Shown: one piece after another, positions 10,295 to 21,008 of the stretch | Numbering within the stretch: position 1 is the stretch's first letter | Layout of the letters: every line of letters starts with the position of its first letter | NCBI RefSeq assembly: GCF_020360975.1 | Contig: NW_025408688.1 | Coordinates: forward strand, 434,001 to 498,000 | Source of the DNA: Hirsutella rhossiliensis | Lineage: Eukaryota > Ascomycota > Sordariomycetes > Hypocreales > Ophiocordycipitaceae | Reading direction: 5' to 3' | Length of the DNA: 64,000 nucleotides | Translations under genes and position numbers: made by a program | The notes under the pieces: model-generated | Databases searched by the model: none | The model's input: only the letters and a program-made list of their open reading frames with translations | Told to the model about the DNA's origin: nothing

Positions 10295-11548
10295 ATGGCC
10301 GAAGATAACAACAACATGCAGCCGGACGTCCTCAGCGCCCTGGTTGCCGAGATACGAAGTCTGAGAGAAGAGAGTTCCCGAAGAAACACCCAGTTTGAAG
10401 AACGTTTTATTGCCCTGGAACTCCAACAACACCAGCAAGCCCGTTCGTCTGAACTCCTAGAGCCAACGCCATCTGTCACCCCGGCTGTCCCCATTGAGGA
10501 CACCCGTGTGGTCGCCACTCACAACCCTGACCCAACCAAGCGCCCCAAATTACGAGACATACCGAAATTCGGCGGCGACAAGGCCCAGTGGCGAAGCTGG
10601 AAACTAGAAACCGAGGGAAAGCTACGAGTCGACAAAGAAGCCCTTGGAGATGCAGAAGGCCACTTTATGTACATCTTCATGAGCCTAGAAGGCAAGGCTA
10701 AAGACAACGTGACCACATTTGTCGAGATGCAAACCGAGAAGAAAACGTTCAATGTTGCTGAACTACTCAACCGCCTCGAATTGCTGTACAGGGAGAGGGA
10801 TCGCAAGCAGAGAGCTACACGCAACCTGCATTCGATTAAGCAAGGAGAGAATGAACCGTTCACGTCCTTTTACCCCCGCTTTGAGAGGGAGATCGCCAAC
10901 GCCAACGCCGAGTATTGGCCAGATGACAGCAAGATTTCCTACCTCCAGGAGGCACTAAACGATAAAATGAAAGCAGCCCTCATAGGCTCTGACCCCTCTG
11001 CCATCAGCAGCTATGTTGGGCTGGCGAGGAGGTGCGATTCGCTGAGCAGCCAGATGGAATTGTTGGGTCAGTGGAAAAGGCCTCGAGGCAACACAAAGAG
11101 TTCGGACAACTATGACAACCACCAGAATCATGGAGGCCAGGCTGCCCAGAAACAGTCTGGCCAGAAAACCGAAGTTAGACGAGAGGATATGATGGAATGG
11201 GAACCAACTCTACAAGCATCCGCGAAAGTGAACGCTGCGCGCACCCGCAGTGATAAGAACACATATGGTTACCAATCCAAGCGACCAGAAGACCAAGCGC
11301 TGTTGGGCAAGCGTGCCAAGTGGGTCGACCAGGCCGAGATGGACGCCCGTTACCGTGAAGGGCGTTGCCTCCGTTGTGGAAGAGACAACTGCAGAATCGA
11401 GCGCTGTCCATTGGCTGCGCCTATCCGACCCGCAAACACGACCCGACGCACTCAGGTCAATGCCGTGACCCCGTCACGACCAGCGGTCACTAAAGCCGAG
11501 GTCGCCGAAGACGATACTTCTTCTCATAGCGATGAAGATTCAGACTAG
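10295..11548 (+). CDS. gag: Gag polyprotein of the gypsy element
   Basis: This is the structural Gag of the retrotransposon; it assembles virus-like particles around the RNA. The open frame is intact from ATG 10295 (MAEDNNNMQP) to a TAG at 11546-11548, about 417 aa. Seen in order: a coiled-coil-like Glu-rich segment, a Pro-rich linker, the capsid-like region beginning KLRDIPKFGGDKAQWRSWK, and a CCHC-like zinc knuckle near the C-terminus (CLRCGRDNCRIERCPL). The frame could extend upstream through the 9-bp repeat, but no ATG lies there. The protease that follows is in the same reading frame, separated only by this TAG. Confidence 0.85.
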   Translation: MAEDNNNMQPDVLSALVAEIRSLREESSRRNTQFEERFIALELQQHQQARSSELLEPTPSVTPAVPIEDTRVVATHNPDPTKRPKLRDIPKFGGDKAQWRSWKLETEGKLRVDKEALGDAEGHFMYIFMSLEGKAKDNVTTFVEMQTEKKTFNVAELLNRLELLYRERDRKQRATRNLHSIKQGENEPFTSFYPRFEREIANANAEYWPDDSKISYLQEALNDKMKAALIGSDPSAISSYVGLARRCDSLSSQMELLGQWKRPRGNTKSSDNYDNHQNHGGQAAQKQSGQKTEVRREDMMEWEPTLQASAKVNAARTRSDKNTYGYQSKRPEDQALLGKRAKWVDQAEMDARYREGRCLRCGRDNCRIERCPLAAPIRPANTTRRTQVNAVTPSRPAVTKAEVAEDDTSSHSDEDSD

Positions 11549-11563
11549 GGACACGCGGCGGCT

Positions 11564-12001
11564 GTGAGAGAATGGGATGTGAGCGGAAAAGCAAAAATGG
11601 ACGGAGAACCGTTCATAGCAGACGTCAGGGTGAACGGCACAGACTTCGTGCCATCTCTTGTCGACTATGGCTGCCTCTGCTACGGCGCGGTTAGCAAGCG
11701 CACATTTCACTCTCTCCAGTTGCCACATATACGCGTTCAGCCGCGTATCTTGGAGAACGCAGCCGGAGACGGCAAGGAGGTCAAAATCGACAAGATCACG
11801 TATGTGTCGATCGACCTCGATGGACATCAGCAGCATCGTGTCTTCATGTACGTCATCGACGATCTGAACTGGGATATGATCCTGGGTAAACGATGGATGG
11901 AAGACCAGGATGTTCACATCCATGCGAAGGAAGGATATCTCGAGATCGGGTCCAATGGAGTTCAAGTACGAGACCGACGACGTTACCAGCCTCCCAGCTA
12001 G
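11564..12001 (+). pseudogene. pr: Retroviral-type aspartic protease of the gypsy element
   Basis: This is the protease domain that would mature Gag-Pol. It shows FVPSLVDYGCLCYGAV where a D-[ST]-G catalytic loop is expected, followed about 70 residues on by NWDMILGKRWMEDQDVHI, the typical flap and second-half pattern of fungal gypsy proteases. The catalytic motif reads D-Y-G; the other gypsy element in this window has D-E-G at the same place. It shares frame with gag. The frame ends in a TAG at 11999-12001 and reverse transcriptase resumes in another frame at about 12080. Confidence 0.75.
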
Positions 12002-12079
12002 ATGTCTCTAATGTCATGGCCGCAACCTTTTAGCAGAAGCACGCCGTGACAAACGCAAAGGCGGCATTGGAGTTCACTC

Positions 12080-13560
12080 GGTCACGATGGCGGATATTGA
12101 CAAGGCCCTAAGACCGAAACCGAAGACTGACGTAATGGAGAAGCTGCCACCACAGTACCACAAGTGGTCTCGAGCTTTCTCTCAGCAACTGGCCGACCAG
12201 CTGCCCCCTCATCGGCCAGGTGTGGACCTGAAGATCGAAGTGCTGAAAGACGAGCATGGCCGAGAGAAGCCCTACCCTGGGGACCGCTTTACAGCATGTC
12301 CCGCGAGGAGCTATTGGTACTACGGAAGACTCTCACAGAACTACTCGACAAGGGATTTATTAGAGTCAGCAGCTCGCCAGCCGCGGCACCAGTCCTTATG
12401 GTGAAGAAGCCCGGCGGAGGCATCCGCTTCTGCGTGGATTACAGAGGTTTGAACCATATAACGAAGAGGGACCGCTATCCCTTGCCCTTACTGAGCGAGA
12501 CCTTGCGAACGATAGCCAAGGCAAGGTGGTTCACCAAGGTAGATGTTATAGCAGCGTTCCATAAGATCAGGGTCGCCCCGGCGACGAGGAAAGACAACTT
12601 TCAGAACGCGCTATGGATCCTTCGAATGGCTGGTAGTTCCATTCGGCCTGACAGGCGCACCAGCAGCCTTTCAGCGGTACATTAACAGCGCGCTCCAGGA
12701 TTACCTAGACGATTTTGTGTCAGCATATATCGACGATGTCCTGATCTTCTCCTCTGGAAGCCTGCAAGACCACCGCGACAAGGTCGGCAAGGTCCTCCAA
12801 CGACTGATGGACGCCGGGCTGCAACTGGATATCAACAAGAGTGAATTCGAAGTCAAGGCTGTGAAATACCTTGGGTTTATCATCGAGGCGGAGTGTGGGA
12901 TCCGAGTCGACCCTGAGAAGGTTGAGGCTGTGAAGGAATGGGCAACCCCGACGAATGTTAAGTCCGTGAGGAGTTTTATTGGATTCGCGAACTTCTACAG
13001 GATGTTTATGCCAGAGTTCTCGGTGATAGCGGAGCCGCTAACGCGGCTAACGAAGAAGGACGTGCCATTCCGTTGGGATGAATTGTGCGAAGAAGCCTTC
13101 GAGAAGCTCAAGGACCTGTTGATCACGGCCCCGATCCTTGCACACTTCCATCCAGAAAGGAGACTATCGTGGAAGCAGACGCTTCAGGATTCGCGTCGGG
13201 AGGCGTGCTCTTGCAGAGAGATGATAAGGATGGACTGGTACGACCTGTCGCATACTTCTCGAAGAAACATTCGGCAGCCGAAGCGAACTACGCTATCCAT
13301 GACAAGGAGCTACTCGCCATTCTCAGATGTTTGGAGCAGTGGGAACCAGAGCTACGGGCAGTAGAGCACTTCAAGATCCTAACGGACCACAAGAACCTGA
13401 GGTACTTCTACTCGGAAAGGAGGTTGACAGAGAGACAAGTGCGGTGGTCGGAGTTCCTGTCCAGGTTCCAATTCGAGCTCGAATGGAGGCCGGGCCGCAA
13501 GGGCGGATTGCCTGACGCACTCTTGACGGGACCAGGATATGCCGGCCAACTACTCCGATG
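12080..13560 (+). pseudogene. pol: Reverse transcriptase and RNase H of the gypsy element, frameshifted
   Basis: Pol begins at about 12087 (MADIDKALRPKPK). RT motifs follow in shifted frames: [11 protein letters not shown] and [20 protein letters not shown] (about 12295-12405), [20 protein letters not shown] (about 12430-12490), and the active site SAYIDDVLIFSS (about 12720). The RNase H/connection region follows: [34 protein letters not shown] and [10 protein letters not shown] (about 13170-13410). The frame shifts near 12290, 12600-12700 and 13165, so no complete Pol can be made from this copy. Family and domain order are unambiguous. Confidence 0.9.
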
Positions 13561-13783
13561 AACGACTAAAGGGACGCATTATGAGGCTATTCCAAAATGA
13601 TCACCTTAGAAGGGTCCCAATATCGACATTGTCTACCAACAACGAGGGTGCCCAGGAAATCAACTTCGGAAAGAGATCAGGATATTTGAAGATGAGGAGT
13701 TACAGCAGCTGTGGCACGCCGCACGGCAAGAAGACAAGCTTTATCAAGAACTCACGAAGCTGGTAGCAGATGGAGCGAAGAGT

Positions 13784-15200
13784 TTGCCAACAGAGTTACA
13801 GAAGGTTGTCAGCATTTCAGAATGCTCATTAGACAATAGAGGCCTGCTGTGCTTTAGAGAACGCGTCTGGATACCCGGTTCGGAGCCGCTACGTACAAAG
13901 ATCATCCAGGAAACTCACGACTCTCATATCACCGGACATCCTGGAAGGGACCTCACGTACTCGACTCTGTCGAGACGCTTCTTCTGGCCGGGTGCCGCTA
14001 GCGATGTACGTCGGTTTGTGCGCAACTGCGAGGTTTGCGGACGAAACACCATCTGGAGGATACAAAGAAAGGACTCCTAAAGCCGCTCCCTATTCCGCAA
14101 CGCATATGGAGCGAAATTACCATTGACTTTATTACTGACCTCCCACCGTCGGGGAAAGATGGCGCGACGAACTGCATGGTGGTCACGGACCGACTCACCA
14201 AAGGCGTCGAACTCGAAGGATTGAACGATATTTCCACAGAAGCGGTTGCAAGAAGACTCTTCGAACGACACTACCCTGTCCATGGCATCCCAACGGCTAT
14301 AACCAGTGATCAGGGTCCCCAGTTTGTCAGTGGTATGTGGAAAAGTTTCTGTCAGATGCTAGGGATCGAGCAGCGGTTGTCGACGGCGTACCATCCACAA
14401 ACCGACGGTGCAACAGAACGAATGAACCAAGAGGTAGAGAGGATTCTTCGGATATGGACGAATTATCTGCAGGAGAACTGGTTAGACTTGCTTCCAATCG
14501 CGATGGCGACTATTAACGAGAGGAAGCAACCTCCACCGGACTGAGTCCGTTCTTCTTCATGCACGGCTACCACAACGAGCCAATCCAGTTAGTTGAGCAT
14601 CGAAGAACGGAAGACACGACGCAGGGGGAAGCGACAGCGGAGGATTTTATTCAGAGACTACAGGACGCCACGGAGTTTGCGCAAGCAGCGATAGCTATGG
14701 CCCAGGAAATACAGCAAGCGCAAGCCAACAAGCACAGGACAGCCGCACCGAGATACGAGCCTGGGGATTGGGTATACCTCAACTTGAGAAATGTCAAAAC
14801 ATCGCGACCCTGCAAGAAGCTCGATTGGCTACATGCCAAATATCAAGTGCTCGCGGAAGTTAGCCCACATGCCTACAGGTTGGATGTGCCTGGGCGCATC
14901 CATCCAGTCTTTCACGTCGACCTACTCCGGCCAGTCCCCGGAGACCCATTGCCTTCGCAGAAACTCGATCAAGAGAGTGCCCCACCGGTGCTGGTGGACG
15001 GCGAAAAGATGTACCTTGTTGAAAGAATTCTGGATGAAAGAATGGAAGGTACGCATAAGAAGGTGCTCGTAAAATGGCATGATTACTCGCAGCCTACGTG
15101 GGAACCCCTTACCACTATTCGACACACCGATGCATGGAAGCAATGGAAGAAGCATAAAAGGAGTGTCACCTTCTCAAGTCATCTTGCCACAGATTGCCAC
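13784..15200 (+). pseudogene. int: Integrase with C-terminal chromodomain, frameshifted
   Basis: The HHCC zinc domain (HDSHITGHPGRDL, then CEVCGR) spans about 13915-14045. The DDE core follows with TIDFITDLPP, TSDQGPQFVSGMW and AYHPQTDGATERMNQEVERI (about 14120-14450). A frame change near 14040 separates the zinc domain from the core and another near 14545 separates the core from the tail. The GPY/F-like segment (DWLHAKYQVLAEV, HPVFHVDLLRPVPG) precedes a chromodomain at about 15005-15150: YLVERILDERMEG, KKVLVKWHDYSQPTWEPL. Such chromodomains direct integration to modified chromatin in the chromovirus lineage. The reading frame runs into hAT-2 at 15210. Confidence 0.88.
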
Positions 15201-15209
15201 GATCCCCCG

Positions 15210-18094
15210 CAGGGTGGCAAACCACTCAATCAACTCAACCAAAGAGTCAAATTGAGTAGATTGACGGCTTACATCAGCGAACCTCTCGTTGAGTTGAGCA
15301 ATCCAAGCCCTCGTTGAATTGATTGCGTTGATTGATGGAGTTGATGCCCTACCCTACCTATTAGTAAGCTACTTAAGGTCCTCAACACCATCAACTTCTC
15401 GTCCTTCGTGGGGCACCTCTTCGGGAAGACATCGTCATCGACTGAAGCATCAATAATCCCCTGGTAGTCGGGTATTAGCCCTGCCTTCAGCCAAGACCGA
15501 ATTGCCTGGCCTGCATTGATCGTGTTAGCCTGAAGCCGGCTGCGTAGTCGTGTGACCATTAGCCCAGCAAATGAGAACGCCCTCTCGCACTCTGCTGACA
15601 TTGGCGGTATAGATAGCATATCAAAGGCCATTCGAGCAAGTCTGGGATACGTTGACTCTTTGAGTTGCCAGTATTGGAACGGATCCGTGATGTCTCCGTC
15701 ATCTGCGCCGATATCAACAGTCCAGCGATCGAATTCATCGGCAGTAGGTGGCCCACGACGGGTTGTGGCCGTCTGACCAGCTTGTAGCCGGTGCCTCAGT
15801 CGGAACTGTTGGAACTCGTTCAAGTCGTCAACCTTTCGACGTTTAACCATCGGAATAGCCTCGTCATCGCTGAGAATTAATGACTTATAGTCGCGTTCCC
15901 AGATGCCCCGAACAATCCGTCGTGCCTCAAGGACCCATTCAGGTCGATGAGCCCAAGCCTCCTCAAACCATTGCAGTCGCAAGGCGGGATGGAGAGCGAC
16001 TGCAGCATAATATACCGGGCACTCAACCAACTTGATATAGTATTTCTCCAACTTCTTCCACCCCAATTCGACGTTTATCGCGAAATGCTCGGAATCAGGC
16101 ACATCCTTGGCGAATTCCTTTGCCTCTTCCAATCGTTCAAGGAGATATTCGAATGCTTGGATAATATCCCATGCTGTTCCGTATGCCACGAGGTTGCCGC
16201 CCTTACGCACCCGAATCTGGGCATCTCCTCGAGGGCCTTGATGGCATTTTCGAAGTGCTTAAGAATATTCCGAAAGTGGCTGATCACTGTCCAGTCGTTA
16301 CCGGTCAGCAGGTCAGAATCTCGGAGGCATGCAGGCATGTCTTTCTTCTTTGACCTGCTTCGGGTATATTCGAACTGTTCCAATGCGACGAGGTCGTCAA
16401 GAAAGTCGTGCAGTAGAAGGGCTCGATCCATCATCTTATAATGGGACAACCATCGTGTCATGTTATCCGTTAGAACGTCAACTGGTTTCTTCGTACTGTC
16501 CCTCTTGCGTTGTAGATCCCGAAGCATGTACGTTAACCTATCCGATTGATGAATCCAGTGGACAAGGTTGTGGAGCTTGCCAATAGGCCCCCTCTTCCGC
16601 CAGAGATCATGTCGAGCAAGGTCCAGGTCGAGTCGCTCTTCTGATTTGAAGACTTCATTATCTTTGCCAAAGAGCAGCGCTTTGGCCACGAGATTGATGA
16701 TATGCCCAAAGCAGCGGACCCGTCTCTGCTTCCCTTCAAAATTAAAAACGTGTCCCAGTGCTGCTACCGCCGTATCGTTATTCTTCGCATTGTCAAGCGT
16801 GAAATACCCGATCTTGTCTTGAATCTCGAATGATTCGATCACTTCCGCCACCTGCGACGCTATATTCTCGCCAGTATGAGACTCTCGGAGTTCAGGAGCC
16901 CAAGGATGATCTTCTGTGGCCGCTTTTCCTTAGAGATAGAACGCAGCAATCCCATTAAGCGCATAGCGATTGGGCGATCTCCAGCCGTCAAACGCAAGGT
17001 GTATCTGCCCGGGCGCTCCTCAGTTCCTTTATCACAATATGCTTGTACTGGTGGTATTCTTGGAAAAGCTTCGTTCGAATAGTCGAGTGTGTCATGTGGG
17101 CTTGAGTCAGGGCGATCGAGGGATTGAGGTATTCGAGAAGACGCCGGAATCGAGGGCTTCAACTGCGCGGAAGGCAACATTCGACTCGGTGATCCAAGCA
17201 AGCAAGAGAGATTGGAAGACATCTTTATCGAATTGGTTTTTTAGCTTGTTAATGAATGCTTGCTCCTTCTGGTCATTGGCATCGAGGTTGAAGAATTGGG
17301 CAATAGAACGCTTGTTGGTTGTAGAACCCTTCGGTAACCGTCTACCTGATGGGTCAATAACATTGTGAGCATCATGTAGATGGCGCTCAATGTTTAGGGT
17401 CCCTTTGCCGCGAAGCTCACGGGTCCCTTCGGCGATTTCTTCGGTAAACACCGCTCACAGACCCAGAGGCGATTATCTACGTTAGCTTGATGTTCAATGT
17501 CGAACCCAAAGCTCCAGATCCACGATTTGAGCTTGCCGGCGCGTTGAGACTTGGTATAGCCGCGGAAGTGATGCCAGGGAAGGCATCCCACTCGAGATGG
17601 GGAACGGGGCCTGAGTCGCCTGAATCGCCTGATGGCGGCAAGGGAGTAGAAGAAGGCTCAGGAGATTCGCTCATTGCATATAGGAATGTTTAGATCAGCC
17701 AAGGCGTTGTGGAAGAATCGAGAAGTGTAAGTGGAACTGAGGCGAGAGATTGAACTTTGTTGTGAAGCGCGTCGATGCGCGCAGCGCGTCGACTCTTCCA
17801 ACGGAACAGGGGGCCCTGTTCCCCGAAGAGGAGAGCAGGCTTACCTACAACGGGCCTGAGTAACCTGTAAGGTTAGTGGTAGCTATATACCCAATCCGTA
17901 CCTACATTTCGCCTTGGCCACCTACCCTACAGGATCCCTGACCGTCAACGGCAATCTCATCAATCCATCAATCAACGGGAGCATGAATTGAATTGACAAG
18001 CTTATTCAGCAGACACTCGATTGAGTTGATTGAGTTGACGGTTGCTCAACTATATTGAGCAACCGTTGCTGGGATTGAGTGGTTTGCCACCCTG
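15210..18094 (-). mobile_element. Complete hAT transposon (hAT-2), 2885 bp
   Basis: Perfect 22-bp terminal inverted repeats, beginning CAGGGTGGCAAACCACTC, lie at 15210-15231 and 18073-18094. They are bounded by an exact 8-bp target duplication, ATCCCCCG, at 15202-15209 and 18095-18102. The subterminal regions are rich in TTGAGTTGA and ATTGATT-type words in both orientations (about 15222-15345 and 17955-18060). Transposase runs on the minus strand. The insertion interrupts the 3' part of the gypsy element. Confidence 0.97.
15269..17674 (-). pseudogene. hAT-2 transposase, several frameshifts
   Basis: Reading leftward: a Ser/Pro-rich start (MSESPEPSSTPLPPSGD at 17674), a BED-type zinc finger (LWVCERC near 17450, then NIERHLHDAH near 17390), and the hAT core (IGYFTLDNAKNNDTAVAALG near 16800, RRVRCFGHIINLVAKALLFG near 16720, LTDNMTRWLSHYKMMDRALL near 16440). 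The dimerisation domain is near 15640: YPRLARMAFDMLSIPPMSAE and CERAFSFAGLMVTRLRSRLQ. The pieces lie in at least four frames, with breaks near 17480, 17110, 16870 and 16200 and no obvious splice sites, so this copy is inactive as read. Family assignment is certain from the ends and the C-terminal domain. Confidence 0.88.
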
Positions 18095-18102
18095 ATCCCC
18101 CG

Positions 18103-18408
18103 GAAGAGGAAACGTTGGAAGGGTCTCGAGAGACAGCGTCTACGCCGCCTCTCGAAGGTGGAAGAAGTCGATGCTCGCAAGGAGATTGTGGCCCGCTTCC
18201 AGTCTGCCTTGATCTTGGCCTGGGAGCTGGCGGAGACAGATTCCTCATTGGCTCGCGAGTTGGCCAAGTGTCGAGAAGACTCCGGCCTGGGCCGAGCTCC
18301 TTCGGAACGTGGAGACGATCACCATGGCCCCGTCCTGTCTCCCACTTCACTAGCATCGTCGTTCAGCCAAGATGGACAGGAGTACGAAGAGTGGAACGGC
18401 TTCTCTGA
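18103..18408 (+). other. Boundary zone between gypsy tail and MULE
   Basis: Right of the hAT-2 duplication the frame that leaves the gypsy chromodomain stays open to a TGA at 18406-18408. A different frame (EIVARFQSALILAWELAETD at about 18180) also stays open. I cannot tell which is real, nor where the retrotransposon ends and the MULE begins; no LTR or MULE end is recognisable here. Confidence 0.35.
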
Positions 18409-20672
18409 CGGGAGTGTGGCGATTATAGCGACGTTGAGCCTATTCCCAATCCGCCAATCCCCGGTACTGCAGCTCCATCGATCGAGGCCCTTCACGCAGA
18501 GGTGAACGCATTCGCGAAGGCGAATGGGTTCGGCGTTGTCAGGCGCAATGGCACGGGAAGTCAAACAAGGAAGACACGCTACGTATTTGAGTGCGATCGG
18601 TATGGTCAGCCACGCCCATCTAGAGGGTCTGGGCTTCGCCAGAGGCGGTCCCGCAAGTGCGGTTGTAAGTGGAAGGTAATCGCGGAAGCCTTGGAAGGGA
18701 ATAACTATATGTGGACTCTACGAGCATTGCCTGATCCCGAGCACGGCCGGCATAATCACGAACGGAGTACGGTATTAGCCTCTCCGCGCACCCAGTCCAC
18801 CGAAGGCTTACTAAACCTGTCAAGGCAACAATCGAGACTACAAGCCGGCGAGTTGGCATCCGGGCACGTGACGTGGGGGGACTTGTTCGGGACAGCCACC
18901 CAGGAACCGTCTATACGAGAAGGGACATATATAACGCCAGGGCGCTTCTGCGTCGCGAGAAGCTTGGTGGAATGAGCCCTACAGCCGCGTTAATCAAGAT
19001 TTTCGACGAGAGAGGCATTCCCTATATCGCCAAGTGGTCAGAGACCGAGCCTGACCGCCTTGTTGGGTTGGTATGGACCTTGCCCTACTGTCTCCGTATG
19101 TGGAAACGCTTCCCCGAGGTGATAAGTTTCGACAACACTTACAATACGAATCGCTTCAAGCTCCCACTCTTCCAGGCGACGGGCCAAACTTGCCTTAAGT
19201 CGGTCTATAACGCCGCCTTTGGCTTGATCGATAACGAGAGGCGCGAAGGCTTCCAGTTCCTCGCTGATGGAATTAGGCGGTTGGTTGATAGGCATGCCAT
19301 TCAGCTACCCAATGTTGTGATTACGGACTTCGACAAACAGTTGAAGGCAGCACTGGAAGATCGGTTTCCAGATGCTCAACAACAGCTTTGTATCTTCCAT
19401 ATCAACTCGAATGTACTACTTAACGCTAAGCGCAAGTGGAAGTTCGCCAAGGAAGATAGTGACAGTGGCTCCGATGATGAGCAATCGCAGGCAACTTTGA
19501 CTCCGCACGACAAGGAGGCTGTCCTTGCGGCAGGGAGACAAGACGTGCCGAAGTCTCGGAGCGATGTCCCCGCCACCGTACCCCATAGCTATCGTGGTGT
19601 CCTTGAACTGTGGAAGCTTGTGGCTTTCGCAGAGACGAAAGGAGACTACGAGAAGGCTTGGGAACGCCTGTGTGACGAGTTCGATGACCAAGAGGCCATT
19701 CTGATCTACCTTTACAATACCTACTTACCCCTGAGCACACAATGGGCGCAATGCTTCATCAAAAAGCACCGCAATTTCGGCATTAGGGTGACATCTGGCA
19801 CGGAGGCAAGCAACAACAACGTCAAGAGCTACCTGCTCAATGGAATGAACCATCTATTTGGGCTTGTCGAGGCGATAGAAGGCATGGTGGGTGATCAGGA
19901 ACGAGACTTTGTCGACAACTGCGCAGAAGACGAAGTATTAACCACGCGTACCCACTCCAACCCTGGTTCAGAGTACCTGGGTGAGCTCCGCATAACTGCG
20001 TCTCTACGAGGGCTCAATCTCATTGCTAGGGAGCACCGTTACGCCTTGAAAGCGGTACCAAGGAGGTCTTGTCCTCGGCCAGAACCGATCGGGGACTGCG
20101 GCGAGGACTGCTCCGTGTCCTGGCAACTGGGGATCCCTTGCCGTCACACGATCTACCGCAAATTGGAAGCAGGAGAGTTCCTTACGAGGTGGGACGTCCA
20201 CCCGCGGTGGCATCTGCGAGAGCCATTTTCACGGGACCCTTACCGCCGGATTCTTGATCCCAAGATCGCAACAAGCCTTCGCGGACGACCAAAGAATACA
20301 GCACAGCCTCTCCCGGCGAGTATGGCGGTAAATCGAGCGGGTAGGGCCGGTATGCAACAAGGAGAGAGCAAAACGGTGGGGGGCAGAAAGAAGGCCGTCC
20401 TCGGGCCAGGCAAGACGACAGGCGTGCGGGCAACTGGGCGCAGAAGGCGGCCGAGTGTGCGGCGGCAACGGTCCGAGTGGGAGCTCATCAGTGACGAGGA
20501 GCCGGTGCCGGCGCCAAGCGCATCCAGTCACTCAGGCTCCGGCAGGCCGGCTGTCACGTCGATGGACTCAACTGCACCGAATCCACAGAGTGAGACTGGC
20601 GCTGGTGAGTGTATTGTCGTTCAGACGAGCCAGAGGGTGACTAGATCTATGGGTGCTGCGCAAGATGCGTAG
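18409..20672 (+). pseudogene. Mutator-like (MULE) transposase, one frameshift
   Basis: This is a cut-and-paste transposase of the MULE superfamily. A FAR1-type DNA-binding domain (LHAEVNAFAKANGFGVVRRN, RKCGCKWK, DPEHGRHNHE) occupies about 18490-18760. After a frame change near 18870-18885, at a run of six G, the long frame to 20672 carries the DDE core: ISFDNTYNTNRFKLPLFQ, VITDFDKQLKAALEDRFPDA and GTEASNNNVKSYLLNG, supplying the D, D and E positions. A SWIM-like zinc motif follows (CSVSWQLGIPCRHTIYRKL, about 20110-20165), then a basic, disordered tail. The core frame alone is about 570 aa. The frameshift may be a G-run sequencing error, in which case the gene could be intact. A candidate right end lies at 20956-21008. 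Confidence 0.88.
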
Positions 20673-20955
20673 GGGATTGGCATTCCACTGTTAGGCGCCC
20701 CATCATTTCATGGCCTGCCCCTTGAGGCTGTATTGCTGCTTCAAGTCTGGACCGATTCTTATGGCTCGAGTATCATTAGATAGCTTGAAATGAGCTCTAT
20801 GGGCAGTTCATGGTAATTCATTGAAGCTGTGATGAGAGTGTTCAGATTGAAGGAGCCGGATTGTTCTTGCAGACCGATGCTATACTTGGCGTTGTGCGTG
20901 CAGGGGCTCGTTCACCGCCTTTGGGCTGACGGGGCAGCGCCTTGGGTGGGGCCCA

Positions 20956-21008
20956 TACAGCCCATGTAAGGAGCGCCCCCGTAGTAAACCGGTTGGGCCC
21001 GCATATCA
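20956..21008 (+). repeat. 53-nt motif, candidate MULE terminal sequence (copy A)
   Basis: It runs from TACAGCCCATGTAAGG to GGGCCCGCATATCA. The reverse complement of 54089-54141 matches it at 47 of 53 positions, and a more diverged relative lies at 25655-25707. It follows the MULE stop codon by 284 nt and directly precedes Helitron Rep sequence, so it plausibly marks the MULE right end. Confidence 0.45.

Larger units (their letters stand above)
9956..15209 (+). mobile_element. Ty3/gypsy LTR retrotransposon with chromodomain, 3' end lost
   Basis: Gag, aspartic protease, reverse transcriptase, RNase H, integrase and chromodomain are encoded in that order on the plus strand. This is the order of Ty3/gypsy chromoviruses. 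A candidate 5' LTR begins TGTAACGG at 9956; no matching 3' LTR is visible. The hAT-2 element is inserted at 15210, and coding sequence on the far side of it (from 18103) appears to continue the same reading direction before a MULE begins. The end is therefore unresolved: 15209 marks only the hAT-2 junction. Several frameshifts make the copy defective. Confidence 0.9.
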
